Shown here: positions 19,047-27,373 of the stretch, one piece after another
Numbering within the stretch: position 1 is the stretch's first letter
Layout: each line of letters begins with the position of its first letter
DNA from: Roseibium sediminicola
GTDB lineage: Bacteria > Pseudomonadota > Alphaproteobacteria > Rhizobiales > Stappiaceae
Assembly (NCBI RefSeq): GCF_023156505.1
Contig: NZ_JALNMJ010000010.1
Coordinates: 124,001-188,000 of the forward strand
DNA length: 64,000 bases
Direction: 5' to 3'
Notes under the pieces: model-generated
The model's database searches: none
Seen by the model: the letters and a program-made list of their open reading frames with translations, nothing else
Told to the model about the DNA's origin: nothing
Program-made: the position numbers and the translations under genes

Positions 19047-19793
19047 CTATGCCACTCGCGTATAAATCGCGTAGGAAGAAGAAAGCAATCCGTTTGAGCG
19101 ATAAGTCCCTGTTAAAGCCGCACCTTTCGGCCCAGAATGCGTATTGGCAACGTATTGGTCATTGTCACCACCATACAAATAGAGCGTTCTATTTGCCCGT
19201 CTGTCGGGTCTAGAACCAAACGCTGCTGGCAACATATGCCCAATCGGAAAATTGGTCGTTCCGGTACTGGAATCCGTGGACACCAGTGCGACCCGGTGGT
19301 GGCCGCCATCATTTTCTTCCGCGACAAAACAGTTGGAGCTGTCGTCCCAGCCGAAACTGCGCCATTGGTTGGAATTGTCGTCGTAGAAATAGTGCCAACT
19401 TTCGCCGCCCCCGTCCTTGCCGCTATACAAGTTCCCGTGAACGGTGAGGTTGGATGTGATGGTATAGCTGCCCGACAGTGTGTCGGACGTATCTGCCCGG
19501 ACAAATTTCGTGCTGTCCAACCCGTCAAGCGTTCCTGCATTGTAGCTTGTGGAGCCAGCCGGTCCTTGCGGGCCTTGGGGCCCCGTCGCTCCGACGGCTC
19601 CGGTCTCGCCTTTGGATGACAGCAGTCCCCAATCCTCGGGTGACGTGCTCGGATTCTGGCCGGTATTGACTCTCAGCGAAATATAGGACGACCCGTTATA
19701 GGTGACTGTTTCGTCCGAATTATAGGCCAAGCCCGAAGACCACAGACCACGGTAGATCAGTCCGGGGTCGCCTTGCGGCCCTTGCGGGTGAGA
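19047..19793 (-). pseudogene. 5'-truncated phage tail fibre with collagen-like segment
   Basis: The open frame has no ATG start with a ribosome binding site. Translating upstream gives GPQGDPGLIYRGLWSSGLAY, then a TGA at 19796-19794, so the N-terminal part of the fibre is missing. Visible parts are a carbohydrate-binding-module-like strand region (DETVTYNGSSYISL, STSPEDWGLL), a collagen-like GATGPQGPQGPAG stretch and a beta-rich C-terminal head ending in SSSYAIYTRVA. Such proteins recognise host surfaces. A TTG at 19730 could give a shorter product but lacks a Shine-Dalgarno. Confidence 0.65.
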
Positions 19794-19860
19794 TCACGCC
19801 GCCCGGACCTGACTGCTACGCCGCACCGCATCTGAAACGCGATACTCAACTCTCGAAAAT

Positions 19861-20241
19861 TCAAAGCGGTGCAGCACCAACAGCAGCGCCTGCTCCAATG
19901 ATGACAACAGCGCAGAGAAGCAGCAAAGAGACGCAACGCAATATCCTGAAATGCGGGCCGCGTTCTGACCGAAAAGCCCGGATGACTTGCAGAACGCTGC
20001 AGATGAGGTCAGCTGCGACCAGGGCACCGGCAAACCAGGCCCCGTCAAGAGACAAAAAACGAATGAGGTCGCTTCGCACGAACATGGAGTCAAAACCTGC
20101 GTAGAGGAAAAACAGGGTCGACGCCAAAATAACACTCAGGCAAATGAGGTTTAGAAGTCCGTGTCGATCATGACGAAACAGGTTGAAATTCAATACAATT
20201 CGATAAATCGCGGCCAGCAGCACCAATACCCCAGCTAACAT
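19861..20241 (-). CDS. multi-helix small membrane protein, unknown
   Basis: 126 residues with about four hydrophobic helices (LAGVLVLLAAIYRIVL, LICLSVILASTLFFLYAG, WFAGALVAADLICSVL, CVSLLLLCAVVIIGAGAAVG). ATG 20241 has GAGG at a 6-base spacing. No family recognised. It lies between the tail-fibre fragment and a 299-bp repeat element, on the same strand as the phage genes, and may be a phage accessory membrane protein. Confidence 0.5.
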   Translation of the reverse strand: MLAGVLVLLAAIYRIVLNFNLFRHDRHGLLNLICLSVILASTLFFLYAGFDSMFVRSDLIRFLSLDGAWFAGALVAADLICSVLQVIRAFRSERGPHFRILRCVSLLLLCAVVIIGAGAAVGAAPL

Positions 20242-20275
20242 TCCGCACCTCAATCATGTGACTTTGTTCAACGCT

Positions 20276-20574
20276 TAGAGCGTGTCGCGCTTATTTGAAT
20301 TCAGTTGACCGAGACAAATTTTGTCATCGGCGAGGCGGTTTGCGCGCCGTGATGTCCCCACTACTGGGGCAAGCCAACGACGCAGGTGGTCAAAATTGTC
20401 CGGCCCACTAGAGTTCCAAAGCTAGGAAGCTCGCACTTTTCCGAGTGGTGCGAAACGGCCCATCGGCAGCGTTGCGCCGCTTGCCCAATGCACCGCATCG
20501 CGCAGCGCGACGCGCCTTGTCGAGTGAACCGGTTCGCGCCATCAAATGAACCCGAAAAAACGCGACATGCTCTA
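20276..20574. repeat. 299-bp MITE-like element with 14-bp terminal inverted repeats
   Basis: TAGAGCGTGTCGCG at the left end pairs with CGCGACATGCTCTA at the right end with one mismatch. The interior has no convincing gene but includes palindrome-rich segments (GCGCAGCGCGACGCGCC). The AGAGCATGTCGCG end sequence resembles dispersed intergenic repeats I recall from Hyphomicrobiales genomes. It marks one border of the rhodanese/ftrA block inside the phage region. Confidence 0.6.
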
Positions 20575-20734
20575 GAACTGGCAGCCAACCGATATTTGTT
20601 CACTCAATGTTCCAAGTCAACTCTGAAGTGAGGTCCTGACAAATACATTCAGCAATTTGCATTGCTTGCGCGGGGATACCGGGCCGAGCACAGGAAAAGA
20701 TGCCCGGCACCACGACGATCACATGTCGATCCTG

Positions 20735-21133
20735 TCACTTTGCTCCCAAAGCCAGCTCGAAGCCTTCATCAATCCAGCCGGTGATCCCGCCTGCCATGAT
20801 CTTTACAGGCCGACCGAGTTCGGCAAGGCGCAATGCGCCACGTGCCGCACCGTTGCAATGCGGCCCCGCACAATAGGTGACAAAAAGCGTGTCCTCCGGC
20901 CAGTCGGCCAGTTTCGATCGGATGATCTTGCCGTGTGGCAGGTTGACCGCGCCCGGAACATGGCCCTTTTCGAACAGCGCCGGGCTTCTGACATCCAGAA
21001 GCACAAAATCCGGTTCCCCTTTCAGGGCGTCGAAAACGTCCCAGCAATCGGTCTCAAAAGTGAATTCCGCTGCGAAATGGGCCTTGGCAAGGTCGCTCGG
21101 CGCGGCGGCAATGGCGGTTACGTTGTTGGTCAT
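20735..21133 (-). CDS. rhodanese-like sulfurtransferase domain protein
   Basis: A 132-residue single rhodanese domain (DFVLLDVRSPALFEKGHVPG; active-site region TYCAGPHCNGAARG; KIMAGGITGW). Rhodaneses carry sulfane sulfur on a cysteine; here the loop Cys is in CNGAARG. ATG 21133 is chosen because AAAGGAG lies 7 bases upstream; the longer frame to 21235 would overlap the divergent regulator. It is transcribed divergently from ftrA across 79 bp, a pairing seen in other proteobacteria, so FtrA probably controls it. Confidence 0.85.
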   Translation of the reverse strand: MTNNVTAIAAAPSDLAKAHFAAEFTFETDCWDVFDALKGEPDFVLLDVRSPALFEKGHVPGAVNLPHGKIIRSKLADWPEDTLFVTYCAGPHCNGAARGALRLAELGRPVKIMAGGITGWIDEGFELALGAK

Positions 21134-21212
21134 GGGACACTCCTTTCCATGCCGTTCTGGCGGGTCCCGTTGATCTTGGCAATTGGCGCGATTGTCTATA
21201 TACGTAAAGATC

Positions 21213-22217
21213 ATGCCAAACAGAACAAATCGCATCTCCCCCGGCGCAGAAGCTACGTTGTCCGGACCGCTTGTCGTCGCTCTGATCTATGACGGCCTGT
21301 GCACGTTCGAGTTCGGCATTACGGCCGAAATCTTCGGACTTTCCCGGCCTGAATTCGGCTCTGACTGGTATCGCTTTGCCAGCTGCGCCATCGAAGACGG
21401 CCCTCTCTACGCGGCAGGCGGCCTCACAATTACCGCTGATCATAACCCTGACCTGATCGGCGAGGCCGACATCGTTGTGGTTCCAGGATGGCGCGGTTCC
21501 GCCGCCGAGGTGCCAGCGCCCCTGATCGACCGGCTGCGCCGGGCTCATCAGCGCGGTGCGCAACTGGTATCGATCTGTTCCGGCGCCTTTGTTCTGGCCG
21601 CAACCGGTCTCCTCGATGGCCGGTCCGCCACCACCCATTGGCGTTATGCCGATGAGCTGCGCCGGCGCTTTCCGGCTGTCACGGTGGATGAAACCTCGCT
21701 GTATCGCTTGGAAGACCGCATCCACACGTCGGCCGGCAGCGCGGCGGGCATCGACCTGATGATGGAACTCATCCGCCGCGATTACGGTGCGGACAAGGCC
21801 AACAGCGTCGCAAGGCGCTTGGTGATGCCTGCGCACCGCAGCGGCGGTCAGGCCCAGTTCCTCGAACGTCCGATTGCGTGCCGTCAGGGCAGCGCCATTG
21901 CTCCGCTGCTGGAACAGGTACGCGGCGGCCTTGCGGAAAGCTGGACCATCCAGCGAATGGCCGCGCTATGCCACATGAGCCCACGCACATTCCAACGCCG
22001 TTTCACGGAGGCAACCGGGCTTGCACCCGGCGACTGGCTGACCCTGGAGCGCCTCGAAGCTGCCAAGGACATCCTGAGCAGCGGGCAGGATGACATGGAA
22101 ACCGTCGCCGCACTGGTCGGTTTTGGCAGCGCTCATGCGCTCCGCCACCATTTCCGGCAAAAAATTGGCCTCCGCCCGACCGATTACCGGTCGCTGTTTC
22201 AAAAGGGTGCCGCTTGA
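21213..22217 (+). CDS. ftrA: FtrA-type transcriptional regulator (DJ-1/PfpI plus AraC HTH)
   Basis: A 334-residue GlxA-family regulator. Residues about 20-200 form a DJ-1/PfpI-like domain with the nucleophile-elbow-like SICSGAFVLAATGLL and TTHWRYADEL. Residues about 225-330 are an AraC helix-turn-helix pair (WTIQRMAALCHMSPRTFQRR and METVAALVGFGSAHALRHHF). ATG 21213 fits the family start; the frame is open to 21183. The adjoining divergent rhodanese gene supports the FtrA assignment. The effector ligand is unknown. Confidence 0.85.
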   Translation: MPNRTNRISPGAEATLSGPLVVALIYDGLCTFEFGITAEIFGLSRPEFGSDWYRFASCAIEDGPLYAAGGLTITADHNPDLIGEADIVVVPGWRGSAAEVPAPLIDRLRRAHQRGAQLVSICSGAFVLAATGLLDGRSATTHWRYADELRRRFPAVTVDETSLYRLEDRIHTSAGSAAGIDLMMELIRRDYGADKANSVARRLVMPAHRSGGQAQFLERPIACRQGSAIAPLLEQVRGGLAESWTIQRMAALCHMSPRTFQRRFTEATGLAPGDWLTLERLEAAKDILSSGQDDMETVAALVGFGSAHALRHHFRQKIGLRPTDYRSLFQKGAA

Positions 22218-22560
22218 GATCATCGACCAACCTGAAGAACCACTGTTCTTCCGCCCTATCGAACGCATTGGCACTCATGCCGTAACGCAAAGTTCCCCCG
22301 CCTTCTACGCCGGAACCCTGCGCAACATTCTGGTTCTCATGATCAAGCACTGGTTTTTTCAAAGGTTCGTCAGGAAACTCTGGGCCGATCCGAACCGGTT
22401 CGACTACGTGGATGCCGCCATCGCCCCAGTGGGCTCGGCTGATTTCGAGACCTTCGAACTCTACACCGCCACAAGAGGCGGCAAGGAGGCGCTCGCCAGC
22501 CACCGCAAGACGGAAGGCATCAAGAAGCGGGCCAGGGCCAAAGTGGCCGCCGGTGTTTGA
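22207..22560 (+). CDS. hypothetical protein downstream of ftrA
   Basis: A frame of about 117 codons with GC-rich third positions typical of real genes here. It is a mostly soluble, basic-tailed protein (RFVRKLWADPNRFDYVDAAI, ending in HRKTEGIKKRARAKVAAGV). No family recognised. The start is uncertain: GTG 22207 overlaps the ftrA stop but its purine-rich AAAAGG is too close. The overlap suggests co-transcription with ftrA. Repeat copy B follows within a few bases. Confidence 0.45.
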   Translation: MPLEIIDQPEEPLFFRPIERIGTHAVTQSSPAFYAGTLRNILVLMIKHWFFQRFVRKLWADPNRFDYVDAAIAPVGSADFETFELYTATRGGKEALASHRKTEGIKKRARAKVAAGV

Positions 22561-22564
22561 AGCA

Positions 22565-22731
22565 CTAGTCACCCGAATCTGAAGTTCGTCTTACTTCCCG
22601 GCACACTCGGAACGAGCTTCAGATTCAAAAGGGTGACTAGCAAGCATATGTTTCTAGTGTGGTTTTCGAATTTGAAATTCGCTTCGATGGTCGCTGCAAC
22701 AAAGAGGCGAATTTCAAATTCACCACACTAG
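22565..22731. repeat. composite intergenic repeat, copy B (inverted relative to copy A)
   Basis: The reverse complement of copy A at 10531-10699, with only about four differing positions over some 168 bp. It begins CTAGTCACCCGAATCTGAAG and ends CACCACACTAG, and has the same two nested palindromes. The inverted pair brackets about 12 kb. It also marks the right border of the ftrA block. Confidence 0.85.
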
Positions 22732-22837
22732 TGTTTGGGGACAATTAGGATCAGGACGCTTGTTCTCGGCTCATGGCACTTCTGACGTCGGCCTGGAAGC
22801 TGTCTGAGACCCAATGGTGCTCCCCGGTTTCGGTTTC

Positions 22838-24178
22838 CTACGACAGCGTCATGCGCGGACCAAGGCCCTGCTCGTCAACACCGCCGCGGCGCCAGTCGCT
22901 GCCGGTCTTGTCGTTGGGCGACAAGTACCATCGCACGGCCCCGATGCCTTGCCTTTCAAGCTGCGCTTCGGCATCTTCCCGGACATAATCATGTCCGGTT
23001 TCCCGAAGGGCTGGATACACATTTTCCAGGGGGAACTTCAGAACTGTTCCCTCTGCATCGGGCGTATGGCTTGAAAGACCCCAATCTCGTGCAAATCGGT
23101 CGATCGCCAACAATCCGGCGGCATCCGGATCTCCGTTCATGTCGACAAAACTTTCCCGGTAAAGCGTGCTGTAATCGGCAAGCGCGGAGGCTTCCTCCTC
23201 CAAAGAGCGGCCCAGTTGGCGGTACCTGTCGAATGAACTGGTGCGCGGGAGAGGAGCTCCCCCGTTTCCTGACAGTCGCACGACCTGGGCAGCCGAGGGA
23301 CCGGCTGGCACGCTGCCATCAGGAATTCCGGCGCTGAGACTGGTACCACTTTCGAGCGGGAGGCCCATGGGAGCCGTCATTCCGTCGCCGGTCGCTGCAA
23401 AGGTTTCCATGCCCGGCCCTAGTCGGTCGGCCGCCGGTGGCGGGAAATCCAGTCCGGACTGTTCCTCCAGCTTCTCCTTGTCAGGATCTGCTGACGACGC
23501 ATTGGGACGCCCGTCCCGGTAAGCTCCGGTTTCCGGATCCCGTTCGATCACGTCGGGAACAATGCCGCCGTCGAAGGCCTTCAGGACCAGCATGAGCCGT
23601 GTATCTACGCCGCCGGTTGCACTGAACTGAACGTCATCCGAAGACCACGTCCTCTTGGCGAGCCGTTCATTCCAGTGTCCGAGAGGTCCGTTGCCAACTC
23701 CTTCGGTGACAATCGAATAGATCCCGCTTGTCTCAACCACCTGGCGAACCACGATGCCCGGATGGAGCTTGTGACTGGGCAACGTGACATTGATGAGCAC
23801 ACCGTGTTCGGGAAAGAGCACGTGCGTCACGTCTCCGAGCACCGCCACCTTTATGACGTCCCCGGTGCTGACCGCCTTGCCTCCGATATGTGTCGCCGAA
23901 ACGAGGTTTTCCGGCGCTGGCACGTGCCGTAGAGCCTTGTAGACATTCTCATAAGTCATCGGCCCCATATTGAAGGGCCGGCCAACATGAGCGCCATATC
24001 TGTTGTTCCAGTCTTCCTGCGACAGGAACCCGACGACACTGTCGCTGTCATATTGGTGAAATGTCGCTTCATCGTGCAGATCGAGCTTAAGTGCGGTGAC
24101 CACCTCCGGAAGAACAAGTATCTCACCATTAGCAAGCACGACGGTTACGACCCCGTCGTCGGAAATCTCAATTGGCAT
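22838..24178 (-). CDS. module 1 effector-like protein: unique N-terminus plus shared phage-virion-like C-terminal domain
   Basis: 446 residues. Residues 1 to about 225 are unlike anything I recognise (IVVRQVVETSGIYSIVTEG, GNGPLGHWNERLAKRTW). A Pro/Gly/Ser-rich linker follows. Residues about 315-446 match the C-terminus of the protein at 27374-28969 (SFDRYRQLG, LAIDRFARDWGLSSH, RWYLSPNDKTGSDW, GPRMTLS). Similar W-G...YP.E..Y...D-Y patterns occur at the ends of large internal virion proteins of podovirus-like phages. A TAG at 22840-22838 ends the frame where the paralogue has Tyr, and homologous sequence continues in frame to a TGA at 22751. It overlaps the membrane gene upstream by 11 bases. 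Confidence 0.65.
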   Translation of the reverse strand: MPIEISDDGVVTVVLANGEILVLPEVVTALKLDLHDEATFHQYDSDSVVGFLSQEDWNNRYGAHVGRPFNMGPMTYENVYKALRHVPAPENLVSATHIGGKAVSTGDVIKVAVLGDVTHVLFPEHGVLINVTLPSHKLHPGIVVRQVVETSGIYSIVTEGVGNGPLGHWNERLAKRTWSSDDVQFSATGGVDTRLMLVLKAFDGGIVPDVIERDPETGAYRDGRPNASSADPDKEKLEEQSGLDFPPPAADRLGPGMETFAATGDGMTAPMGLPLESGTSLSAGIPDGSVPAGPSAAQVVRLSGNGGAPLPRTSSFDRYRQLGRSLEEEASALADYSTLYRESFVDMNGDPDAAGLLAIDRFARDWGLSSHTPDAEGTVLKFPLENVYPALRETGHDYVREDAEAQLERQGIGAVRWYLSPNDKTGSDWRRGGVDEQGLGPRMTLS

Positions 24179-24587
24179 CAGTAAACCTTTTCACAAAACC
24201 GGAAACAAGAAAAGAAGTCAAAAAAAGAATCAGAAAGACCAAAATATAGTATTCAATCTTATCGTATTTTCCAGCCTCCGTTATTTCCCCTTGAAAATAG
24301 AGATCAACCCCTCCATCGCGAAGTGTGAGATTTGAACTTCTGGCCTCCACGATCGAGAAATAATAATTAATTGGAGCGTAGATCACAGCCGCAATAACAC
24401 TGGAAAAAAGCGCTCTTTTACTGACAAGAAAAACAAGCAGAAACCAAAACAGGATCGGGTAGGTATCCAGCACAAAATAATAGGCTGCCAACAAGAAGGG
24501 GTAGTCGTGCATCAGGACGTAGTAGACGCAAAAGAAAAGCGGAAAAAAGATCGTAATTCCAACGGAAACAAAAAATCTCTCGGCCAA
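24168..24587 (-). CDS. module 1 small membrane protein
   Basis: 139 residues, AT-rich, with about four hydrophobic helices: one near the N-terminus, two in the middle (FWFLLVFLVS, SSVIAAVIYAPI) and one near the C-terminus (YYILVFLILFLTSFLVSGF). A short predicted extracytoplasmic loop contains LTLRDGGVDLYFQG. It starts with TTG 24587 after GGAG at a 9-base spacing. It is the first gene behind a LexA-box promoter and overlaps the effector-like gene. Immunity, lysis or export partner are all possible; there is no direct evidence. Confidence 0.6.
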   Translation of the reverse strand: MAERFFVSVGITIFFPLFFCVYYVLMHDYPFLLAAYYFVLDTYPILFWFLLVFLVSKRALFSSVIAAVIYAPINYYFSIVEARSSNLTLRDGGVDLYFQGEITEAGKYDKIEYYILVFLILFLTSFLVSGFVKRFTDAN

Positions 24588-24721
24588 CTGATCGTACTCC
24601 GTGTCGGTTGCAGCCCTATCCTACTGGCGCTCCAGGTCAGGGACTTTCGACATCTTTGCCTTGAACACCATTCTGCGTCACAGTCTTTGAAAGAAGGGAC
24701 CTCCCACCAGCCGCGCAGCTT

Positions 24722-24745
24722 GTTCCTTATTTGTTCCATTGTCAA
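24722..24745 (-). promoter_or_regulatory. SOS promoter of module 1 (TTGACA plus LexA box)
   Basis: On the minus strand TTGACA (24745-24740), three bases, then GAACAAATAAGGAAC (24736-24722), an exact GAAC-N7-GAAC alphaproteobacterial LexA box. A weak -10-like CAAGCT lies 17 bases after TTGACA. The T of TTGACA is shared with the last codons of the upstream GNAT gene. The layout is identical to the promoter of module 2. Confidence 0.75.
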
Positions 24746-25281
24746 CCAACGGTAGCAATCGGATACCGGGAACCAAGCCCGTCTCTTATGGATTTGCAGT
24801 CCGGTTGCCCTTGCCCCTTCCGCACCCAGGCATAGATCCAGAAATCCTCGCCGCCCCTGCCATAGGATCGGAGCAAACCTTCCGGCGCCGCCCCAAGCGC
24901 TTCAATCCAGCGATGGGCAATGTCGTGCTCCTGCAACGAGATCACCTGAAGCCGCCGGCAGTCACGTTCGATTTTCGACCTGAGACTGAGAATATGCCGC
25001 GTCATCAAGGGGACACAGCGCTTGAAACGCTCGGTCCCGAAGGCCCAGGCCTGCCAATGCTCCGGATCGAAGGCGGAGGCCCGGCTGAAGCCGAAGGCTG
25101 CCGCAGGCTGTCCGTCATACCAGACCGACCACACCATGTCCGGCACCGCCGTTTCCAAAGCGCAGAGCCCAAGAGCACGCGTGTCCCAATGCTGCCACAG
25201 GCAGGCAATTTCCCGGAAGTCTTCCGCCCGCATATTGGCCGCAACATAGCTTGCGTCTCGCACACATAGCGGCCTGATCAA
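24742..25281 (-). CDS. GNAT-like phage protein (gp13-type)
   Basis: About 179 residues with an acyltransferase-like layout: IRPLCVRDASYVAANMRAED at the start, a central strand VWYDGQPAAAFGF, and a C-terminal RWIEALGAAPEGLLRSYGRGGEDF. Small GNAT-like proteins of this type (T7 gp13-like) are commonly found next to terminase in podovirus genomes. The likely start is TTG 25281, overlapping the terminase stop (TTGA); no Shine-Dalgarno was seen. The frame is open to 25374. Its stop lies inside the module 1 promoter. Confidence 0.55.
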   Translation of the reverse strand: MIRPLCVRDASYVAANMRAEDFREIACLWQHWDTRALGLCALETAVPDMVWSVWYDGQPAAAFGFSRASAFDPEHWQAWAFGTERFKRCVPLMTRHILSLRSKIERDCRRLQVISLQEHDIAHRWIEALGAAPEGLLRSYGRGGEDFWIYAWVRKGQGQPDCKSIRDGLGSRYPIATVG

Positions 25282-26858
25282 AAGCCGGCGAGCGGATCGT
25301 CCATCGGCGCCATGCCGCGCTCCGTGTTTGTTTTCAGGACTTTTTGTAAGTCGGCTCTGTCTTTCCATCCCCATGCCTCGACAAGGGCGTCGGCTTCGTC
25401 CGGTGACGCGCCGAGCCTTTCCTTGATGTCTTCCTTGCTTTCGATCAGGATCTTGCCACCCTTCATCATCCAGCGATGGGCAGTCAGCTGCGCCTTGATC
25501 GTGGCCGATCGCCTGATCGCCAGTCCCGCCCCGCTTTTTGGATGCAGCGCTTCGCGCAGGCGCCAGTAGAGTTGGGCACGCAGGTTGTAGAAGGGAATTT
25601 GGCTATCCCGCGCGCGTTCGCCAGACTGAGCCGAGAACACGCATTTTTCGACCGGGATGCTGTTTTCCCGGGAAAGGAATCCGACCGTGTCGCCGCCCCA
25701 GCCGCCGGTGCAATCCACCACGATCAGGGCATTGTCGCGCCGTTCGCGGATGATCAGGCTGCCGACAGCCGAACCGTCCTTGGTATCGGCGCCCTTGCGG
25801 ATGACGTTCTGCTCGAAACGCCGCCCGTGAAGCGGCTGCAAGACCGTCCAGTCCTTGCCACCCTGGGCGACATCGACCCCGAGCACATCCATCGGCAGAT
25901 CCTTGTCGACTCCCTCGTCATAGCGTTGAAACGCCAGCTCAACCCAGTCGGAAGGGATCACCTGCCAGTCATGGTCCCGCCGCGCGGCCAGAAAATCGCC
26001 GGTCTTTAACGCGGTACGCATCGGCTCGGGCATCTGGTCGAGTTGCGCATCATAGACAGCGCCCAGATATTTGTTGTCCTGACGCCGGGCAGGAATGAAG
26101 GTCCGGCTCTTCGGCACGCGGATTTCGCCATCGATCTCGACCGGCTCCGGCCCATCCACCCAGACAGTCCGGATGGCGTCGCCATCGTCGACAAACACCG
26201 CCCAGAGCAAGTCGCCCGGCTGAACCTTTCCGTAAAGCGGATGCAGCGGATCCAGCCAGGGACCGAACCAGTCGCTCAAGTAGTCGCCCTGACCGCCAAG
26301 CGGTGGATTGGTGGCAATCAGGCCACGGCAGCGCTGCCCTTCGCGGCTTGTGCGCAGCCAGCCAAGTACGAAGATGATCTTGCGCGGATCCATCTGCGCG
26401 CCCTCGTCAAAGGCCTTGAGATCGTGGTCCCGCCCCTGCCAGTCCTGCTCGGCTCCGGGCAGGCCCAGATGTCCGAACTCGATCATGCGTTCGTCCGGAC
26501 CGACCCAACGCGGCGGGTTGCCGGTGATTTTCCCCATGCCCGCCAGCCTCATCAGTGCATTCATGCGCTCGATCAGGCCTTTCAGCGACTTCAGCGATTG
26601 CCGGAAGATCGCCACCTTGTGATGGGCAAACAATGCCAGACCGGCGATCAGATCCGTCTTGCCGCCTCCGGCCGCGCCGCCATAAAGCGTCAGATCCGCT
26701 TGACTGAAATAACCGTCCGCCTGCGGTCCCGGTTGAGGCCTCCAGACCTCGAACTGGTCCAGGATACCGGCTTCATCCAGCTTCTTCTGCAGGGCGACGC
26801 GCCTGGGCGGCTCCATCTTCTCGATAGTCTCCAGGAGTGTTTCGAGAGTTGTCGTCAT
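25278..26858 (-). CDS. phage terminase large subunit
   Basis: A 526-residue DNA-packaging motor ATPase/nuclease. Walker A is GGAAGGGKT (residues 60-68) and the Walker B region is LKAFDEGAQM. ATNPP marks the coupling motif. The C-terminal RNase-H-like nuclease supplies acidic residues in VLGVDVAQGGKDW, LIVVDCTGG and SPDEADALVEA. Length is normal and the frame is intact. It overlaps the small subunit by 86 bases. No portal, protease or capsid gene follows, which is unusual. Confidence 0.92.
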   Translation of the reverse strand: MTTTLETLLETIEKMEPPRRVALQKKLDEAGILDQFEVWRPQPGPQADGYFSQADLTLYGGAAGGGKTDLIAGLALFAHHKVAIFRQSLKSLKGLIERMNALMRLAGMGKITGNPPRWVGPDERMIEFGHLGLPGAEQDWQGRDHDLKAFDEGAQMDPRKIIFVLGWLRTSREGQRCRGLIATNPPLGGQGDYLSDWFGPWLDPLHPLYGKVQPGDLLWAVFVDDGDAIRTVWVDGPEPVEIDGEIRVPKSRTFIPARRQDNKYLGAVYDAQLDQMPEPMRTALKTGDFLAARRDHDWQVIPSDWVELAFQRYDEGVDKDLPMDVLGVDVAQGGKDWTVLQPLHGRRFEQNVIRKGADTKDGSAVGSLIIRERRDNALIVVDCTGGWGGDTVGFLSRENSIPVEKCVFSAQSGERARDSQIPFYNLRAQLYWRLREALHPKSGAGLAIRRSATIKAQLTAHRWMMKGGKILIESKEDIKERLGASPDEADALVEAWGWKDRADLQKVLKTNTERGMAPMDDPLAGF

Positions 26859-27312
26859 CTACCGCCCAATCTCCACGCGAGAACAATTCCATTACGGCCA
26901 ACGCGATTTGCTCGCAGCTACGCGGTTTCAATGCGTCGAGCTCCGCAGCCTCTCCGACACCGCCGAGGACATTCCAGGTTTCCAGCTCGGATCGGTCGCG
27001 CCTTCCCGCTCGGTTCTTCATAGTGAGGCTCCAGGCGCTGGCGTTGAATTTCGGCAATTCGCCACTAGCACCTTGTTTGCCGATCTGTTCCCAAACCAGG
27101 AGCCCGCGGCGTGCGGCTTCTTCCAGCCGATGTGCTGGAAAATCATCTGGAAACTGTTCCGCGTAGTACCGGATGGTCTTGCGATCGGCCTCCGGGAAAC
27201 TGTCGATGGAATAACCGGCTGCAAGGTGCGCACAGAAATCGTCACAGGCCTTTGTGCGCGCCTGTCGGGTCGGCCATGGACGCAGGCACGGCCCTTCCTT
27301 TGGCTTGGACAT
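26773..27312 (-). CDS. phage terminase small subunit
   Basis: 179 residues. The N-terminal half is a helical DNA-recognition region (CDDFCAHLAAGYSIDSF, TIRYYAEQFPDDFPAHRLEE) with the phrase WEQIGKQGASGELPKFN typical of small terminases that sit before this type of large subunit. The C-terminal part is charged and low-complexity. ATG 27312 has AAAGGTGG upstream. It would bind pac/cos DNA and hand it to the motor. Confidence 0.75.
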   Translation of the reverse strand: MSKPKEGPCLRPWPTRQARTKACDDFCAHLAAGYSIDSFPEADRKTIRYYAEQFPDDFPAHRLEEAARRGLLVWEQIGKQGASGELPKFNASAWSLTMKNRAGRRDRSELETWNVLGGVGEAAELDALKPRSCEQIALAVMELFSRGDWAVDDDNSRNTPGDYREDGAAQARRPAEEAG

Positions 27313-27373
27313 GTTCCACCTTTAAAATCTTGTTGGATGAAAAACAGTGCGCCGCCGCGACAGCGCTGATCAG

